Positions 24,886 to 34,807 of a stretch of 64,000 bases of DNA are shown here, piece by piece. The DNA is from Flavobacterium chilense (lineage in GTDB: Bacteria; Bacteroidota; Bacteroidia; Flavobacteriales; Flavobacteriaceae). Below the pieces are notes generated by a model. It did no database searches. It was not told the DNA's origin and saw only the letters and a list, made by a program, of their open reading frames with translations. The stretch's first letter is position 1. The number at the start of each line of letters is the position of its first letter. The stretch is taken from the NCBI RefSeq assembly GCF_001602525.1, contig NZ_LSYT01000015.1, forward strand, positions 17,963 to 81,962, in the 5' to 3' direction. Made by a program: the position numbers and the translations under genes.

Positions 24886-27717
24886 ATGTTAGAAAAAGAC
24901 AATACTATTGAAGTTCTTGGTGCAAGAGTTCATAATCTAAAAAATATAGACATTTCAATTCCGCGTGAAAAACTGGTTGTTATTACCGGTTTATCAGGTT
25001 CAGGAAAATCGTCATTGGCATTTGACACTATTTATGCTGAAGGACAGCGTCGTTATGTAGAAACTTTCTCTGCTTATGCCAGACAGTTTCTTGGCGGATT
25101 AGAACGTCCTGATGTTGATAAAATCGACGGACTTTCGCCGGTAATTGCGATTGAACAAAAAACAACAAGTAAAAGTCCGCGTTCAACCGTAGGAACCATT
25201 ACTGAAATATACGATTTCCTTCGACTTCTTTATGCTCGTGGTGCAGATGCTTACAGTTATAATACAGGCGAAAAAATGGTTTCGTATTCTGATGACCAGA
25301 TTAAAGATTTGATTATTCAGAATTTTAACGGAAAGCGCATTAATATTCTCGCTCCGGTTATCAGGGCAAGAAAAGGACATTACGCCGAGTTATTTCAACA
25401 AATTACCAAACAGGGATTTCTTAAAGTTCGTGTAAATGGCGAAGTTCAGGATTTGGTTTCCGGAATGAAACTGGATCGTTACAAAACACACGATATCGAA
25501 ATTGTCGTTGACAGAATGCTGATCGAAAATACCGAAGACAATCAAAAACGATTGGCAGAAAGCATCAATACAGCCATGCATCATGGTGAAAATGTATTAA
25601 TGATTTTAGATCAGGACACGAATGAAGTACGTTATTTTAGTAGAAATTTAATGTGTCCGACAACAGGAATTTCTTATCAGAACCCGGAGCCGAATTTATT
25701 TTCATTTAACTCTCCTAAAGGAGCTTGTCCGCATTGTAACGGATTGGGAACTGTGCATGAAATCAATGTAAAAAAGATTATTCCAAATCCTAAACTATCA
25801 ATTAAAAGTGGTGGTTTTGCTCCGCTTGGCGAATATAAATCATCCTGGATTTTTAAGCAACTGGAAGTCATTGGAGAAAAATTCGGATTTAAATTAACCG
25901 ATCCAATCGAGAAGATTCCGGAAGAAGCCATGAATATGATTTTACATGGCGGAAAAGAAAAATTCACTGTAAATTCTAAAGATTTAGGTGTAACCCGAGA
26001 TTATAAAATAGATTTTGAAGGAATTTCACATTTCATCAAAAATCAATATGATGAAAGCGCTTCAACAACTATAAAACGTTGGGCAAAAGATTTCATGGAC
26101 GAAATTAACTGCCCGGTTTGTGAAGGTTCCCGTCTTAAAAAAGAAGCTCAGTTTTTCAGGGTTAACGATAAAAACATCACTGAATTATGCGATATGGACA
26201 TCTCAGATCTGACAGCATGGTTTCAGGATTTAAATAATCATCTAACAGATAAACAACTTTTGATTGCATCAGAAGTTGTTAAAGAAATAAAAGATCGTTT
26301 GAACTTTTTGATGAATGTTGGTTTGAATTATCTGGCTTTAAGCCGAAGCTCAAAATCACTTTCGGGTGGTGAAGCACAGCGTATTCGTCTGGCAACACAA
26401 ATTGGTTCACAATTGGTTGGTGTTTTATACATTCTGGATGAGCCAAGTATTGGTTTACACCAAAGAGATAATGAGAAACTGATTAAATCCCTGGAACAAT
26501 TACGTGATATTGGAAACTCAGTTATCGTAGTAGAACACGATAAAGACATGATCGAAACTGCTGATTATGTAATTGATATTGGACCAAAAGCAGGAAAATA
26601 TGGTGGAGAAATTATTAGCATTGGAACTCCGGCAGAAACCCTAAAATCAAATACGATTACCGCTCAATATCTGAACGGTAAAATGAAATTAGAAATTCCA
26701 AAAGAGAGAAGAAAAGGAAACGGTAAATTTTTAAAACTAACCGGAGCAACAGGAAATAACCTGAAAAATGTTTCGATCGAAATACCTTTAGGTCAGCTAA
26801 TTTGTGTGACAGGAGTTTCTGGTAGCGGAAAATCGACTTTGATTAACGAAACGCTCTACCCTATCCTGAATGCTTATTATTTTAATGGTGTAAAAAAACC
26901 ACAGCCTTATAAAAAAATCGAAGGTTTAGAACATATTGACAAAGTAATTGATATTGACCAAAGTCCGATTGGAAGAACACCACGTTCAAATCCCGCAACT
27001 TATACCGAAGTTTTTACCGAAATCAGAAACTTATTCACCATGACTTCTGAGAGTATGATTCGTGGTTATAAAGCCGGACGTTTTAGCTTTAACGTAAAAG
27101 GCGGTCGCTGTGAAACTTGTGAAGGCTCAGGAGTTAGAACTATCGAAATGAACTTTTTACCGGATGTATATGTAGAATGTGAAACTTGTCAGGGAAAACG
27201 TTTTAACAGAGAAACTTTAGAGATTCGATACAAAGGAAAATCTATTTCGGATGTACTGAATATGACTGTTGATGAAGCAGTTCCGTTCTTTGAGAACATT
27301 CCGAAGATTTATAGGAAAGTAAAAACAATTCAGGATGTTGGTTTAGGCTATATTACACTTGGACAACAAAGCACAACACTTTCGGGTGGTGAGGCGCAAC
27401 GTATTAAACTTGCAGGAGAATTATCGAAAAAAGATACCGGAAATACTTTCTATATTCTGGATGAACCCACTACAGGTTTACACTTTGAAGATATTCGTGT
27501 GTTGATGGAAGTCATTAACAAACTGGTTGACAAAGGAAATACGATTCTGGTTATTGAGCATAATATGGATGTTATTAAACTTGCAGATTATATTATAGAT
27601 ATTGGTCCAGAAGGCGGAAAAGGCGGCGGACAACTAATCGCCAAAGGAACTCCGGAAGAAGTTGCAAAAAATAAAAAAAGCTATACAGCTAAGTTTTTGA
27701 AAAAAGAACTGGAATAA
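24886..27717 (+). CDS. uvrA: Excinuclease ABC subunit A
   Basis: Damage-recognition ATPase of nucleotide excision repair, 943 residues, working with UvrB and UvrC in the cytoplasm. The ATG at 24886 is used rather than the TTG at 24874. Two ABC modules are visible: Walker A GLSGSGKSS near the N-terminus and GVSGSGKSTLINE near residue 650; signatures LSGGEAQRIRLA and LSGGEAQRIKLA; Walker B YILDEPSIGLH and YILDEPTTGLH. Zinc-finger cysteines are in CPHCNGLG, CPVCEGSR, CETCEGSG and CETCQGKR. The full family length is present. It is monocistronic. Confidence 0.97.
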   Translation: MLEKDNTIEVLGARVHNLKNIDISIPREKLVVITGLSGSGKSSLAFDTIYAEGQRRYVETFSAYARQFLGGLERPDVDKIDGLSPVIAIEQKTTSKSPRSTVGTITEIYDFLRLLYARGADAYSYNTGEKMVSYSDDQIKDLIIQNFNGKRINILAPVIRARKGHYAELFQQITKQGFLKVRVNGEVQDLVSGMKLDRYKTHDIEIVVDRMLIENTEDNQKRLAESINTAMHHGENVLMILDQDTNEVRYFSRNLMCPTTGISYQNPEPNLFSFNSPKGACPHCNGLGTVHEINVKKIIPNPKLSIKSGGFAPLGEYKSSWIFKQLEVIGEKFGFKLTDPIEKIPEEAMNMILHGGKEKFTVNSKDLGVTRDYKIDFEGISHFIKNQYDESASTTIKRWAKDFMDEINCPVCEGSRLKKEAQFFRVNDKNITELCDMDISDLTAWFQDLNNHLTDKQLLIASEVVKEIKDRLNFLMNVGLNYLALSRSSKSLSGGEAQRIRLATQIGSQLVGVLYILDEPSIGLHQRDNEKLIKSLEQLRDIGNSVIVVEHDKDMIETADYVIDIGPKAGKYGGEIISIGTPAETLKSNTITAQYLNGKMKLEIPKERRKGNGKFLKLTGATGNNLKNVSIEIPLGQLICVTGVSGSGKSTLINETLYPILNAYYFNGVKKPQPYKKIEGLEHIDKVIDIDQSPIGRTPRSNPATYTEVFTEIRNLFTMTSESMIRGYKAGRFSFNVKGGRCETCEGSGVRTIEMNFLPDVYVECETCQGKRFNRETLEIRYKGKSISDVLNMTVDEAVPFFENIPKIYRKVKTIQDVGLGYITLGQQSTTLSGGEAQRIKLAGELSKKDTGNTFYILDEPTTGLHFEDIRVLMEVINKLVDKGNTILVIEHNMDVIKLADYIIDIGPEGGKGGGQLIAKGTPEEVAKNKKSYTAKFLKKELE

Positions 27718-27731
27718 AATATTGTTATAAA

Positions 27732-27755
27732 ATGGACGGATTAAAATCCGTCCAT
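27732..27755. terminator. Hairpin after uvrA without a T tract
   Basis: Perfect 11-bp stem ATGGACGGATT / AATCCGTCCAT with a 2-base loop, 15 bases after the uvrA stop. It is not followed by a T run, so it may be a 3'-end stabiliser rather than a classic terminator. Confidence 0.5.
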
Positions 27756-28098
27756 ACAATATAAATGAAACCTTAAGCACTTTGTTATAAGCTGAAAAAG
27801 TTTTAAGCAAACGATCTATTTTCTAACAACAGATTTTTGATCTGTTGATCTTTGATCTGTTTTAAAATATAATTTCGAGAAAACAAATGACATTTCAACT
27901 CAATTGTTTAATCTATTGATAATGAATCCTCCATCAAAATCAATGTAGAATAAACGTTACATTTAAATTAATAAACCTTGATTTTTGTAACAATTCTCGA
28001 AAAAAGCACTAATTTAGTACGCCCTTTTTGTCAAAGCATTTGATTTTGGCAATTTTTTTATGGGTTAAAAACAAAATTTCAATTAAAAATAAATGTCC

Positions 28099-28174
28099 TA
28101 GCCCTGATGGGAGCGGCATCCTTTTGTGGCGGGGTTCGCCGCAAAAGATATAGCGGACAGCAGGAAATAGCTCC
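28099..28174 (+). ncRNA. Structured RNA-like repeat, copy 1
   Basis: A ~76-base GC-richer element reading AGCCCTGAT at the left and ending in GCTCC. A distal hairpin is formed by CTTTTGTGGCG and CGCCGCAAAAG around a 5-base loop (11 pairs, one G-U). A basal helix can form between AGC-CCTG and CAGG...GCT. The second copy at 49692-49768 keeps the flanks (GCGGCATCC, AGCGGA, AGCAGGA) but has a different hairpin sequence that also pairs fully. It is a candidate non-coding RNA or mobile RNA-like repeat; it may correspond to a known Flavobacteria RNA motif such as Flavo-1, which I could not verify. Confidence 0.6.
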
Positions 28175-28254
28175 TTAATTTGACTACAGGTTAGGATGAC
28201 AATTAAAAAAAAGACACAACTGAAATAACAATATAAATAATTAAAATACCTAAA

Positions 28255-28983
28255 ATGAGATTAGAAGATTTTGATAATGATGAGGACAAAGTAATTCAGG
28301 ATCGTTTAAAACAAAAAACGTGGAATGAAATTAGAACCAATGACAGCTGGGCAATTTTTAAAATTATGGCTGAGTTTGTAAACGGTTACGAAAGCATGGG
28401 ACGCATTGGTCCATGTGTATCTATTTTTGGATCGGCGAGAACAAAGCCAGACGATAAATACTATTTACTGGCAGAAAAAATTGCATATAAAATCAGTAAA
28501 GCTGGTTACGGTGTGATCACAGGAGGTGGTCCCGGAATCATGGAAGCTGGTAATAAAGGTGCACATTTAGGTGGCGGAACTTCGGTTGGTTTAAACATCG
28601 AATTGCCATTTGAACAACACTTTAACCCTTATATTGATCACGATAAAAACCTGAATTTCGATTATTTCTTTGTGAGAAAAGTAATGTTCGTTAAATATTC
28701 GCAAGGTTTTGTGGTTATGCCTGGAGGATTTGGAACTCTTGATGAAATGTTTGAAGCGATCACATTAATCCAAACTAAGAAAATTGGAAAATTCCCAATT
28801 ATTTTAGTTGGTGTTGAATTCTGGTCTGGATTGATCGAATGGGTAAAAACAGTTCTGGTAGAAAAAATGCATACCGTTAGCCCGGAAGATTTAAACTTAT
28901 TTAAGATTGTAGATACTGAGGATGAAGTAGTTGATGTATTAGATAAATTCTATAAAAAATACGATTTAAGTCCAAATTTCTAA
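28255..28983 (+). CDS. LOG family protein (cytokinin-activating-like phosphoribohydrolase)
   Basis: Cytoplasmic protein of 242 residues in the LOG / 'lysine decarboxylase-like' family. The defining PGGFGTLDE motif is present (about residues 161-169), with FGSARTKPDD and GGGPGIMEAGNKGA forming the nucleotide-binding fold. Family knowledge: LOG proteins release a base from nucleoside 5'-monophosphates (plant and bacterial cytokinin activation, or AMP/IMP turnover); the old decarboxylase name is wrong for most members. The N-terminal ~40 residues are a charged extension. It is monocistronic with its own terminator. The structured RNA-like element lies 80 bases upstream. Confidence 0.9.
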   Translation: MRLEDFDNDEDKVIQDRLKQKTWNEIRTNDSWAIFKIMAEFVNGYESMGRIGPCVSIFGSARTKPDDKYYLLAEKIAYKISKAGYGVITGGGPGIMEAGNKGAHLGGGTSVGLNIELPFEQHFNPYIDHDKNLNFDYFFVRKVMFVKYSQGFVVMPGGFGTLDEMFEAITLIQTKKIGKFPIILVGVEFWSGLIEWVKTVLVEKMHTVSPEDLNLFKIVDTEDEVVDVLDKFYKKYDLSPNF

Positions 28984-29101
28984 ATATTTTTAAATCCTGA
29001 TAAGTTCTGTAAATCCATTTAAAAATGATGTATAAAGCATTAAACTTGAATTCCCTCACCTAACTTATATGGTAAAAAGACATTAAATCTTACAAAAAAT
29101 G

Positions 29102-29129
29102 AAAGCTGTTTTTTAAAACAGCTTTTTTT
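29102..29129 (+). terminator. Terminator of the LOG gene
   Basis: Perfect 11-bp stem AAAGCTGTTTT / AAAACAGCTTT with a 2-base loop, continuing into a T run. It lies about 120 bases after the stop at 28983. Confidence 0.8.
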
Positions 29130-29204
29130 ATGCTATTTTTACAGAAAAGCGAATCATTTTTATGCTCGAAAATTAAGATCAATTAATCATTTTTACGCCA
29201 ATCA

Positions 29205-32036
29205 TTGAGATCAATTTATAAAATCATTATCGTTGTTTTTGTTTTATTCAGTTCGGCAAAACAGTACGCACAACATCAGTCTAAGATGGAGGTTGCGGTT
29301 AATCTTGAGCTTAAAACGCTGAATGTAAAACAGGATATTACCTATTATAACACTTCAAACGATTCTTTGATTTCGATTGTTCTGAATGACTGGAACAATG
29401 CTTTTTCTGATAAAAATACTCCATTGGCAAGACGTTTTTCTGATGAATTTTATCGAGGTTTTCATTTGGCAAAAGCTGCCGAAAGAGGAAACACAACCAT
29501 TTTAAGCCTGACTGACTCCGATTATGCGGCTCTGGAATGGCAAAGAACGGCTAAAAATCCGGATTATATTGTGGTTAAATTAAACCGAAAATTACGTCCG
29601 GGGGAAAAAATTGATTTGCATTTAACTTATATTTCTAAAATTCCGAGTGACAAATTTACTCATTATGGTTTTGACCAAAATGGCGGTATGAACCTCAAAA
29701 ACTGGTTTTTAAGCCCTGCCCGTTTTGAGAATCATCGCTTTATGAAATACAACAATTTCAACCTCGATGATATTGCCAATGCCGGCACAGATTATGAAAT
29801 TGAAATCAAAATCCCAAATCAATACAGTATTACTTCTGATTTGAATATAACATCAGAAGATATCACCAATACTTCTTTTAAAACCTTGTTTTTATCCGGA
29901 AAAAACAGAACCGATTTTAACTTGTTTATCGAGAAACAAAACAGTTTTAGAAGTTATGAAAATGGCTCATTAGAAGTACTTACAAATCTTAAAAATAAAA
30001 AAATAAGCGAAATACAAAAAGCTATTATCATCAACAGAGTTGTGAGCTTTGCTAATAGTTTTATTGGAAAATATCCGCATCAGAAAATAACGGTTTCACA
30101 AGTAGATTATGACCGAAATCCGTTTTATGGTTTAAATCAGCTGCCTTCGTTTATTAGCCCGTTTTCGGATGATTTTGTATTCGAAATTACGTTCTTGAAG
30201 ACGTATCTGAACAATTATCTAAAAAACAGTTTGCACTTAGATCCCCGAAAAGACAATTGGGTTTATGACGGAATCCAGATTTATGCGATGATGCATTTTA
30301 TGGAAGAAAATCATCTGGATCAAAAAATGCTGGGAAAACTTTCGGACATGAAACTTTTAAAAAGTTACAACATTACAAGTCTGACTTTTAATGAACAATA
30401 CAGCTATTATTATATGCTGATGGCCCGAAAAAATCTCGATCAGCCTCTTGGTGACCCGAAAAATACCTTAATAAAATTCAACGAGCAAATTGCCAGTAAA
30501 TATCGCGCAGGTTTAAGTTTGAGTTATTTAGATGATTATTTAAACCATAATATTGTTCCGGAGAGTATACAGGAATTTTATGACCTGAATAAAAGCAAAC
30601 AAACAAATCGATATGATCTTGAAAAAATCCTGATAAAAAATAGTCCTAAAAATATCAATTGGTTTTTTAAAACGATTATAGAATCCAGAGATATTATCGA
30701 TTATAAATTTACAAATGTTTCCAGAACCAAAGACAGTGTACAGTTCTCTATAAAAAACAAAACAGGCATTTATGCTCCGATTCCGGTTTACGGAATTAAG
30801 AAAAATGAAGTTGTATTTAAAGAATGGATCGAACCTAAAAAAGCTGATTCAGTTTATGAATTTGACCGAAAAAATGCTGATAAAATAGTATTGAACTATG
30901 ACAATGAGGTTCCGGAATATAACCAAAGAAACAACTGGAAATCATTAAAAAGCCTGGTCATTACCAATCGTCCGATAAAATTTAATTTTGCCAAAGATCT
31001 GGAAGATCCGTATTACAATCAGATTTTATATATTCCAACATTAACCTACAACTTATATGATGGTTTTACGCCCGGAATACGTTTTCACAATAAAACGATT
31101 CTGGACAAACCTTTTACATTTGACATTACTCCTGCTTATTCGCTTAATGCCCGAACAATTTCCGGTTCATCTGTTTTTTCATGGAGTGAGTATTATCGCA
31201 ATAGCACACTTTACAACGTACGCTATTCTATTAGCCAAAACTATTTTCACTACGCACCGGATGCCACTTATCTAAGACTGAATCCGATGGTGCAGTTTAG
31301 AATTCGTGAAGAAAATTTCAGGGACAACAGAAAACAATTAATTATGTTTCGTCAGGTTATTGTAAATCGTGAAGCAAGTCAGTATATTACTGATAATTCG
31401 AAACCAAATTATTCGATTTTTAATGCACGCTACATGAATACTAAAACAGAATTAATTGACCATTTTAACTTTATGACAGATGTTCAGTTTTCGGGAAATT
31501 TTGGAAAATTGGCCGCAGAAGTCGAATACAGACGTTTGTTTGAAAACAATCATAAGTTAAATTTAAGAGTATACGCCGGAAGCTTTTTGTACAACACAAC
31601 AAATTCAGATTATTTTAGTTTTGGTTTAGACAGACCAACTGATTATATGTTTGACTATAACTTTTATGGAAGATCTGAAAGTAGCGGATTTTTTAGTCAG
31701 CAGTTCATTATGGCCGAAGGAGGATTTAAGTCTAAAATAGAGCCATCCTACGCCAATCAATGGATGACAACACTGAACGCCAGTTATTCTATCTGGAACT
31801 GGATTGAAGTTTATGGTGATGTTGGTTTCATGAAAAACAAACACCAGAGTGACAATTTTGTTTACGATAGTGGTATCCGGTTAAATCTGGTTCCGGATTA
31901 TTTTGAGCTTTATTTTCCGGTTTATTCTAATAATGGCTGGGAGGTTTCTCAAAATAAATATGATGAAAAAATACGTTTTGTAATGACTTTGTCTCCAAAA
32001 ACATTAGTCAATCTTTTCACCAGAAAATGGTTTTAA
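29205..32036 (+). CDS. M1 aminopeptidase-like outer-membrane protein lacking the zinc motif
   Basis: Exported protein of 943 residues. The frame starts with TTG at 29205, which opens directly onto a signal peptide (KIIIVVFVLFSSAKQYAQ); no in-frame ATG lies between the upstream gene and this point. Residues 25-450 have the layout of an M1-type peptidase (N-terminal beta domain, then an all-helical domain). Where HExxH and the downstream NEGF should be there is FLKTYLNNYL and WVYDGIQIY, so zinc ligands and catalytic glutamate are missing. The last ~350 residues are rich in alternating aromatic beta-strands, resembling an outer-membrane barrel or surface domain. Probably a non-catalytic envelope protein. 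Function unknown. Confidence 0.78.
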   Translation: MRSIYKIIIVVFVLFSSAKQYAQHQSKMEVAVNLELKTLNVKQDITYYNTSNDSLISIVLNDWNNAFSDKNTPLARRFSDEFYRGFHLAKAAERGNTTILSLTDSDYAALEWQRTAKNPDYIVVKLNRKLRPGEKIDLHLTYISKIPSDKFTHYGFDQNGGMNLKNWFLSPARFENHRFMKYNNFNLDDIANAGTDYEIEIKIPNQYSITSDLNITSEDITNTSFKTLFLSGKNRTDFNLFIEKQNSFRSYENGSLEVLTNLKNKKISEIQKAIIINRVVSFANSFIGKYPHQKITVSQVDYDRNPFYGLNQLPSFISPFSDDFVFEITFLKTYLNNYLKNSLHLDPRKDNWVYDGIQIYAMMHFMEENHLDQKMLGKLSDMKLLKSYNITSLTFNEQYSYYYMLMARKNLDQPLGDPKNTLIKFNEQIASKYRAGLSLSYLDDYLNHNIVPESIQEFYDLNKSKQTNRYDLEKILIKNSPKNINWFFKTIIESRDIIDYKFTNVSRTKDSVQFSIKNKTGIYAPIPVYGIKKNEVVFKEWIEPKKADSVYEFDRKNADKIVLNYDNEVPEYNQRNNWKSLKSLVITNRPIKFNFAKDLEDPYYNQILYIPTLTYNLYDGFTPGIRFHNKTILDKPFTFDITPAYSLNARTISGSSVFSWSEYYRNSTLYNVRYSISQNYFHYAPDATYLRLNPMVQFRIREENFRDNRKQLIMFRQVIVNREASQYITDNSKPNYSIFNARYMNTKTELIDHFNFMTDVQFSGNFGKLAAEVEYRRLFENNHKLNLRVYAGSFLYNTTNSDYFSFGLDRPTDYMFDYNFYGRSESSGFFSQQFIMAEGGFKSKIEPSYANQWMTTLNASYSIWNWIEVYGDVGFMKNKHQSDNFVYDSGIRLNLVPDYFELYFPVYSNNGWEVSQNKYDEKIRFVMTLSPKTLVNLFTRKWF

Positions 32037-32224
32037 TTGAATAAATTTTAAACAAAAACATGCATAATTATCACAAAAATCATTTTTTTAGTGTAAATAA
32101 CATAAATAAAACACCTGATTTTTTGAGTTTAAATACAAATAATTAAATTATATTTATTTTAAAGAATTATGATTATTGATTGTTTTTAAGTAATTTCGCA
32201 GTCTAAACATGTCCCTACAAGATT

Positions 32225-34636
32225 ATGATAAAAGAAAAAAACAATACTACATTAACATTTGAAGATTTCAAAACTGAGGTATTGAACGACTACAGAATTG
32301 CAGTTATCAGCCGCGAATGTAGTCTTTTAGGTCGTAAGGAAGTATTAACAGGAAAAGCCAAATTTGGAATTTTTGGTGACGGAAAAGAAGTGCCACAGCT
32401 TGCTATGGCAAAAGCCTTTAAAAACGGAGATTTCCGTTCCGGATATTATCGCGATCAAACTTTTATGATGGCTATAGGCGAACTAACTCCAAAACAATTT
32501 TTCGCTGGTTTATACGGTCATACTGATTTAGATTTTGATCCAATGTCTGCCGGAAGACAAATGGGCGGACACTTTGTAACGCACAGTTTAAACGAAGACG
32601 GTTCCTGGAAAGATCTTACCAAACAAAAAAATTCAAGCTCAGATATATCGCCTACTGCAGGACAAATGCCAAGATTATTGGGATTGGCGCAGGCTTCTAA
32701 AATTTACAGAAACGTTGACGGAATTACCATTAAAGACAAATTCTCTGTAAACGGTAACGAAGTAGCATGGGGAACTATTGGAAACGCAAGTACATCTGAA
32801 GGTTTATTTTTTGAAACCATCAATGCTGCAGGAGTTTTACAAGTACCAATGGTAATGAGTGTGTGGGATGATGAATACGGAATTTCTGTTCATGCAAAAC
32901 ATCAGACTACTAAAGAAAATATTTCTGAAATTCTAAAAGGATACCAACGCGACGAAGACTCAAAAGGGTATGAAATTTTTAGAGTTAAAGGCTGGGATTA
33001 TGCCGAGTTGGTTTCTACTTACGAAAGAGCCGGAGCTATTGCCCGCGAAGAACATATTCCTGTTTTAATTCATGTAAACGAATTAACACAACCTCAGGGT
33101 CACTCTACTTCAGGCTCACACGAACGTTACAAAAGCAGTGAAAGACTTGCCTGGGAAAGAGATTTTGATTGTATCCGTCAGATGCGTTTATGGATGATCG
33201 CCATCAATATTGCATCTCCTGAAGAACTTTCAGAACTTGATTTTGAATTGAAAAAAGAAGTCCTGGAAGCTAAAAAAGAGGCCTGGAATTCTTTTATCAA
33301 CCCAATTATTGAAGATCAAAAAAATCTGTTGGCTTTATTGGAGCAAATTGCCGAAGCAAGCATCAACCATAAAGACAGAATCAGAAAATATATTTCAGAA
33401 TTAAGTGCTATTAAGGCACCATTGAAAAAAGAAATACTGGTTTACGCCAGAAAAATATTGCGCTTTATTGAAGTTCCAAATAGTAAAGTTCTGTTATCTC
33501 AATGGATCACAAACTTTATTGCTGTAACACAACCAAAATTCAGCAGTAACCTGCATTCAGATTCAGATCAAAATGTATTTTCAGTAAAAAAGGTATTTCC
33601 TGAATATGCTGATAATGCAAAAGCTGATTTAGACGGACGTATGATTTTACGTGACAACTTTGATGCTTTATTTTCTAAATATCCTGAAACTTTAATTTTT
33701 GGTGAGGATGTTGGAAACATTGGTGATGTAAACCAAGGTTTAGAAGGTATGCAGGAAAAATACGGAGAACTTCGTGTTGCCGATGTTGGAATTCGTGAAG
33801 CTACTATTCTTGGACAAGGAATTGGAATGGCTTTAAGAGGTTTACGTCCAATTGCTGAAATTCAATATTTAGATTATTTACTATATGCCATCCAGATCAT
33901 GAGTGATGATTTGGCAACTTTACAATACAGAACTGTAGGAAAACAAAAAGCACCATTAATCATCAGAACCCGCGGACACCGTTTAGAAGGTATCTGGCAT
34001 TCTGGTTCTCCTATGGGAATGATTATTAATGCGATTCGCGGAATTCATGTTTTAGTTCCAAGAGACATGACACAAGCTGCCGGATTCTACAATACTCTTT
34101 TAGAATGTGATGAGCCTGCATTAGTAATCGAATGTTTAAATGGCTACCGTTTAAAAGAAAAAACACCTTTGAATTTTGGAGAATTCAAAACACCAATTGG
34201 TGTAGTTGAAACACTAAAAGAAGGTTCAGATATTACATTAGTTTCTTACGGATCAACATTGAGACTCGTACAGCAAGCTGCAACTGAGTTGTTAGATTTA
34301 GGCATTGATTGTGAAGTAATCGATATTCAGTCTTTACTTCCGTTTGACATCAATAAAGATATTGTAAAAAGTATTGCTAAAACAAACCGTTTGTTGGTAA
34401 TTGATGAGGATGTTCCTGGTGGAGCTTCGGCTTTTATTTTACAGCAAATTCTGGAAGAACAAGACGCTTATCGTTATTTAGACAGCAAACCTCAGACTCT
34501 TGCCGCAAAAGCACACAGACCTGCTTACGGAACTGATGGTGATTATTTCTCTAAACCTTCTGCCGAAGATATTTTCGAAAAGGTTTACAGCATGATGAAT
34601 GAAGTTAATCCTTCTAAATTCCCTGGTTTATACTAA
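32225..34636 (+). CDS. Fused alpha/beta E1 component of a 2-oxoacid dehydrogenase
   Basis: Thiamine-diphosphate-dependent decarboxylase of 803 residues in which the alpha (about 1-400) and beta (about 465-803) subunits, usually separate, are one polypeptide. The alpha part has a ThDP-binding stretch GNASTSEGLFFETINAAG and the HSTSGSHERYKS loop. The beta part has FGEDVGNIGDVNQGLEGM, IREATILGQGIGMA and the transketolase C-terminal domain (VSYGSTLRLV, LLVIDEDVPGGA). It likely acts on branched-chain 2-oxoacids or pyruvate with E2/E3 partners encoded elsewhere. The fused form is common in Bacteroidetes. Exact substrate uncertain. Confidence 0.9.
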   Translation: MIKEKNNTTLTFEDFKTEVLNDYRIAVISRECSLLGRKEVLTGKAKFGIFGDGKEVPQLAMAKAFKNGDFRSGYYRDQTFMMAIGELTPKQFFAGLYGHTDLDFDPMSAGRQMGGHFVTHSLNEDGSWKDLTKQKNSSSDISPTAGQMPRLLGLAQASKIYRNVDGITIKDKFSVNGNEVAWGTIGNASTSEGLFFETINAAGVLQVPMVMSVWDDEYGISVHAKHQTTKENISEILKGYQRDEDSKGYEIFRVKGWDYAELVSTYERAGAIAREEHIPVLIHVNELTQPQGHSTSGSHERYKSSERLAWERDFDCIRQMRLWMIAINIASPEELSELDFELKKEVLEAKKEAWNSFINPIIEDQKNLLALLEQIAEASINHKDRIRKYISELSAIKAPLKKEILVYARKILRFIEVPNSKVLLSQWITNFIAVTQPKFSSNLHSDSDQNVFSVKKVFPEYADNAKADLDGRMILRDNFDALFSKYPETLIFGEDVGNIGDVNQGLEGMQEKYGELRVADVGIREATILGQGIGMALRGLRPIAEIQYLDYLLYAIQIMSDDLATLQYRTVGKQKAPLIIRTRGHRLEGIWHSGSPMGMIINAIRGIHVLVPRDMTQAAGFYNTLLECDEPALVIECLNGYRLKEKTPLNFGEFKTPIGVVETLKEGSDITLVSYGSTLRLVQQAATELLDLGIDCEVIDIQSLLPFDINKDIVKSIAKTNRLLVIDEDVPGGASAFILQQILEEQDAYRYLDSKPQTLAAKAHRPAYGTDGDYFSKPSAEDIFEKVYSMMNEVNPSKFPGLY

Positions 34637-34660
34637 GATTTTAGAATTTTAGATAAAAGA

Positions 34661-34688
34661 AAAGCTCCAAAATTATTGGAGCTTTTTT
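34661..34688 (+). terminator. Terminator of the E1 dehydrogenase gene
   Basis: Perfect 10-bp stem AAAGCTCCAA / TTGGAGCTTT with a 5-base loop and a following T run, 24 bases after the stop codon. Confidence 0.88.
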
Positions 34689-34763
34689 ATTTTATACACA
34701 AAGTAACCATGCAGTTTGTCATTTCTCCTTCGTCGAAATGAAAAGATTGTGGATAATGCTCAA

Positions 34764-34805
34764 ATCAATTATCAATTATCAATTATCAATTATCAATTAT
34801 CAATT
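34764..34805. repeat. Six tandem copies of a 7-bp repeat (ATCAATT)
   Basis: Six exact head-to-tail copies of ATCAATT, ending 2 bases before the kdsB stop codon. A short-sequence repeat of this type can change copy number by slippage; it lies outside coding sequence. Confidence 0.9.
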
Positions 34806-34807
34806 AA

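Larger units (their letters stand above)
27718..28254. other. Intergenic region with a hairpin and a structured RNA-like element
   Basis: About 540 bases between uvrA and the LOG gene. It contains a hairpin just after uvrA (27732-27755), GATCTGTT-rich short repeats near 27827-27860, and a GC-richer structured element (28099-28174) that recurs at 49692-49768. No protein-coding frame was accepted. Confidence 0.6.

Noticed and set aside
27732..27755. Strong intrinsic terminator call for uvrA
   Set aside because: The stem is perfect but no T run follows, so it is listed with low confidence rather than as a clear terminator.
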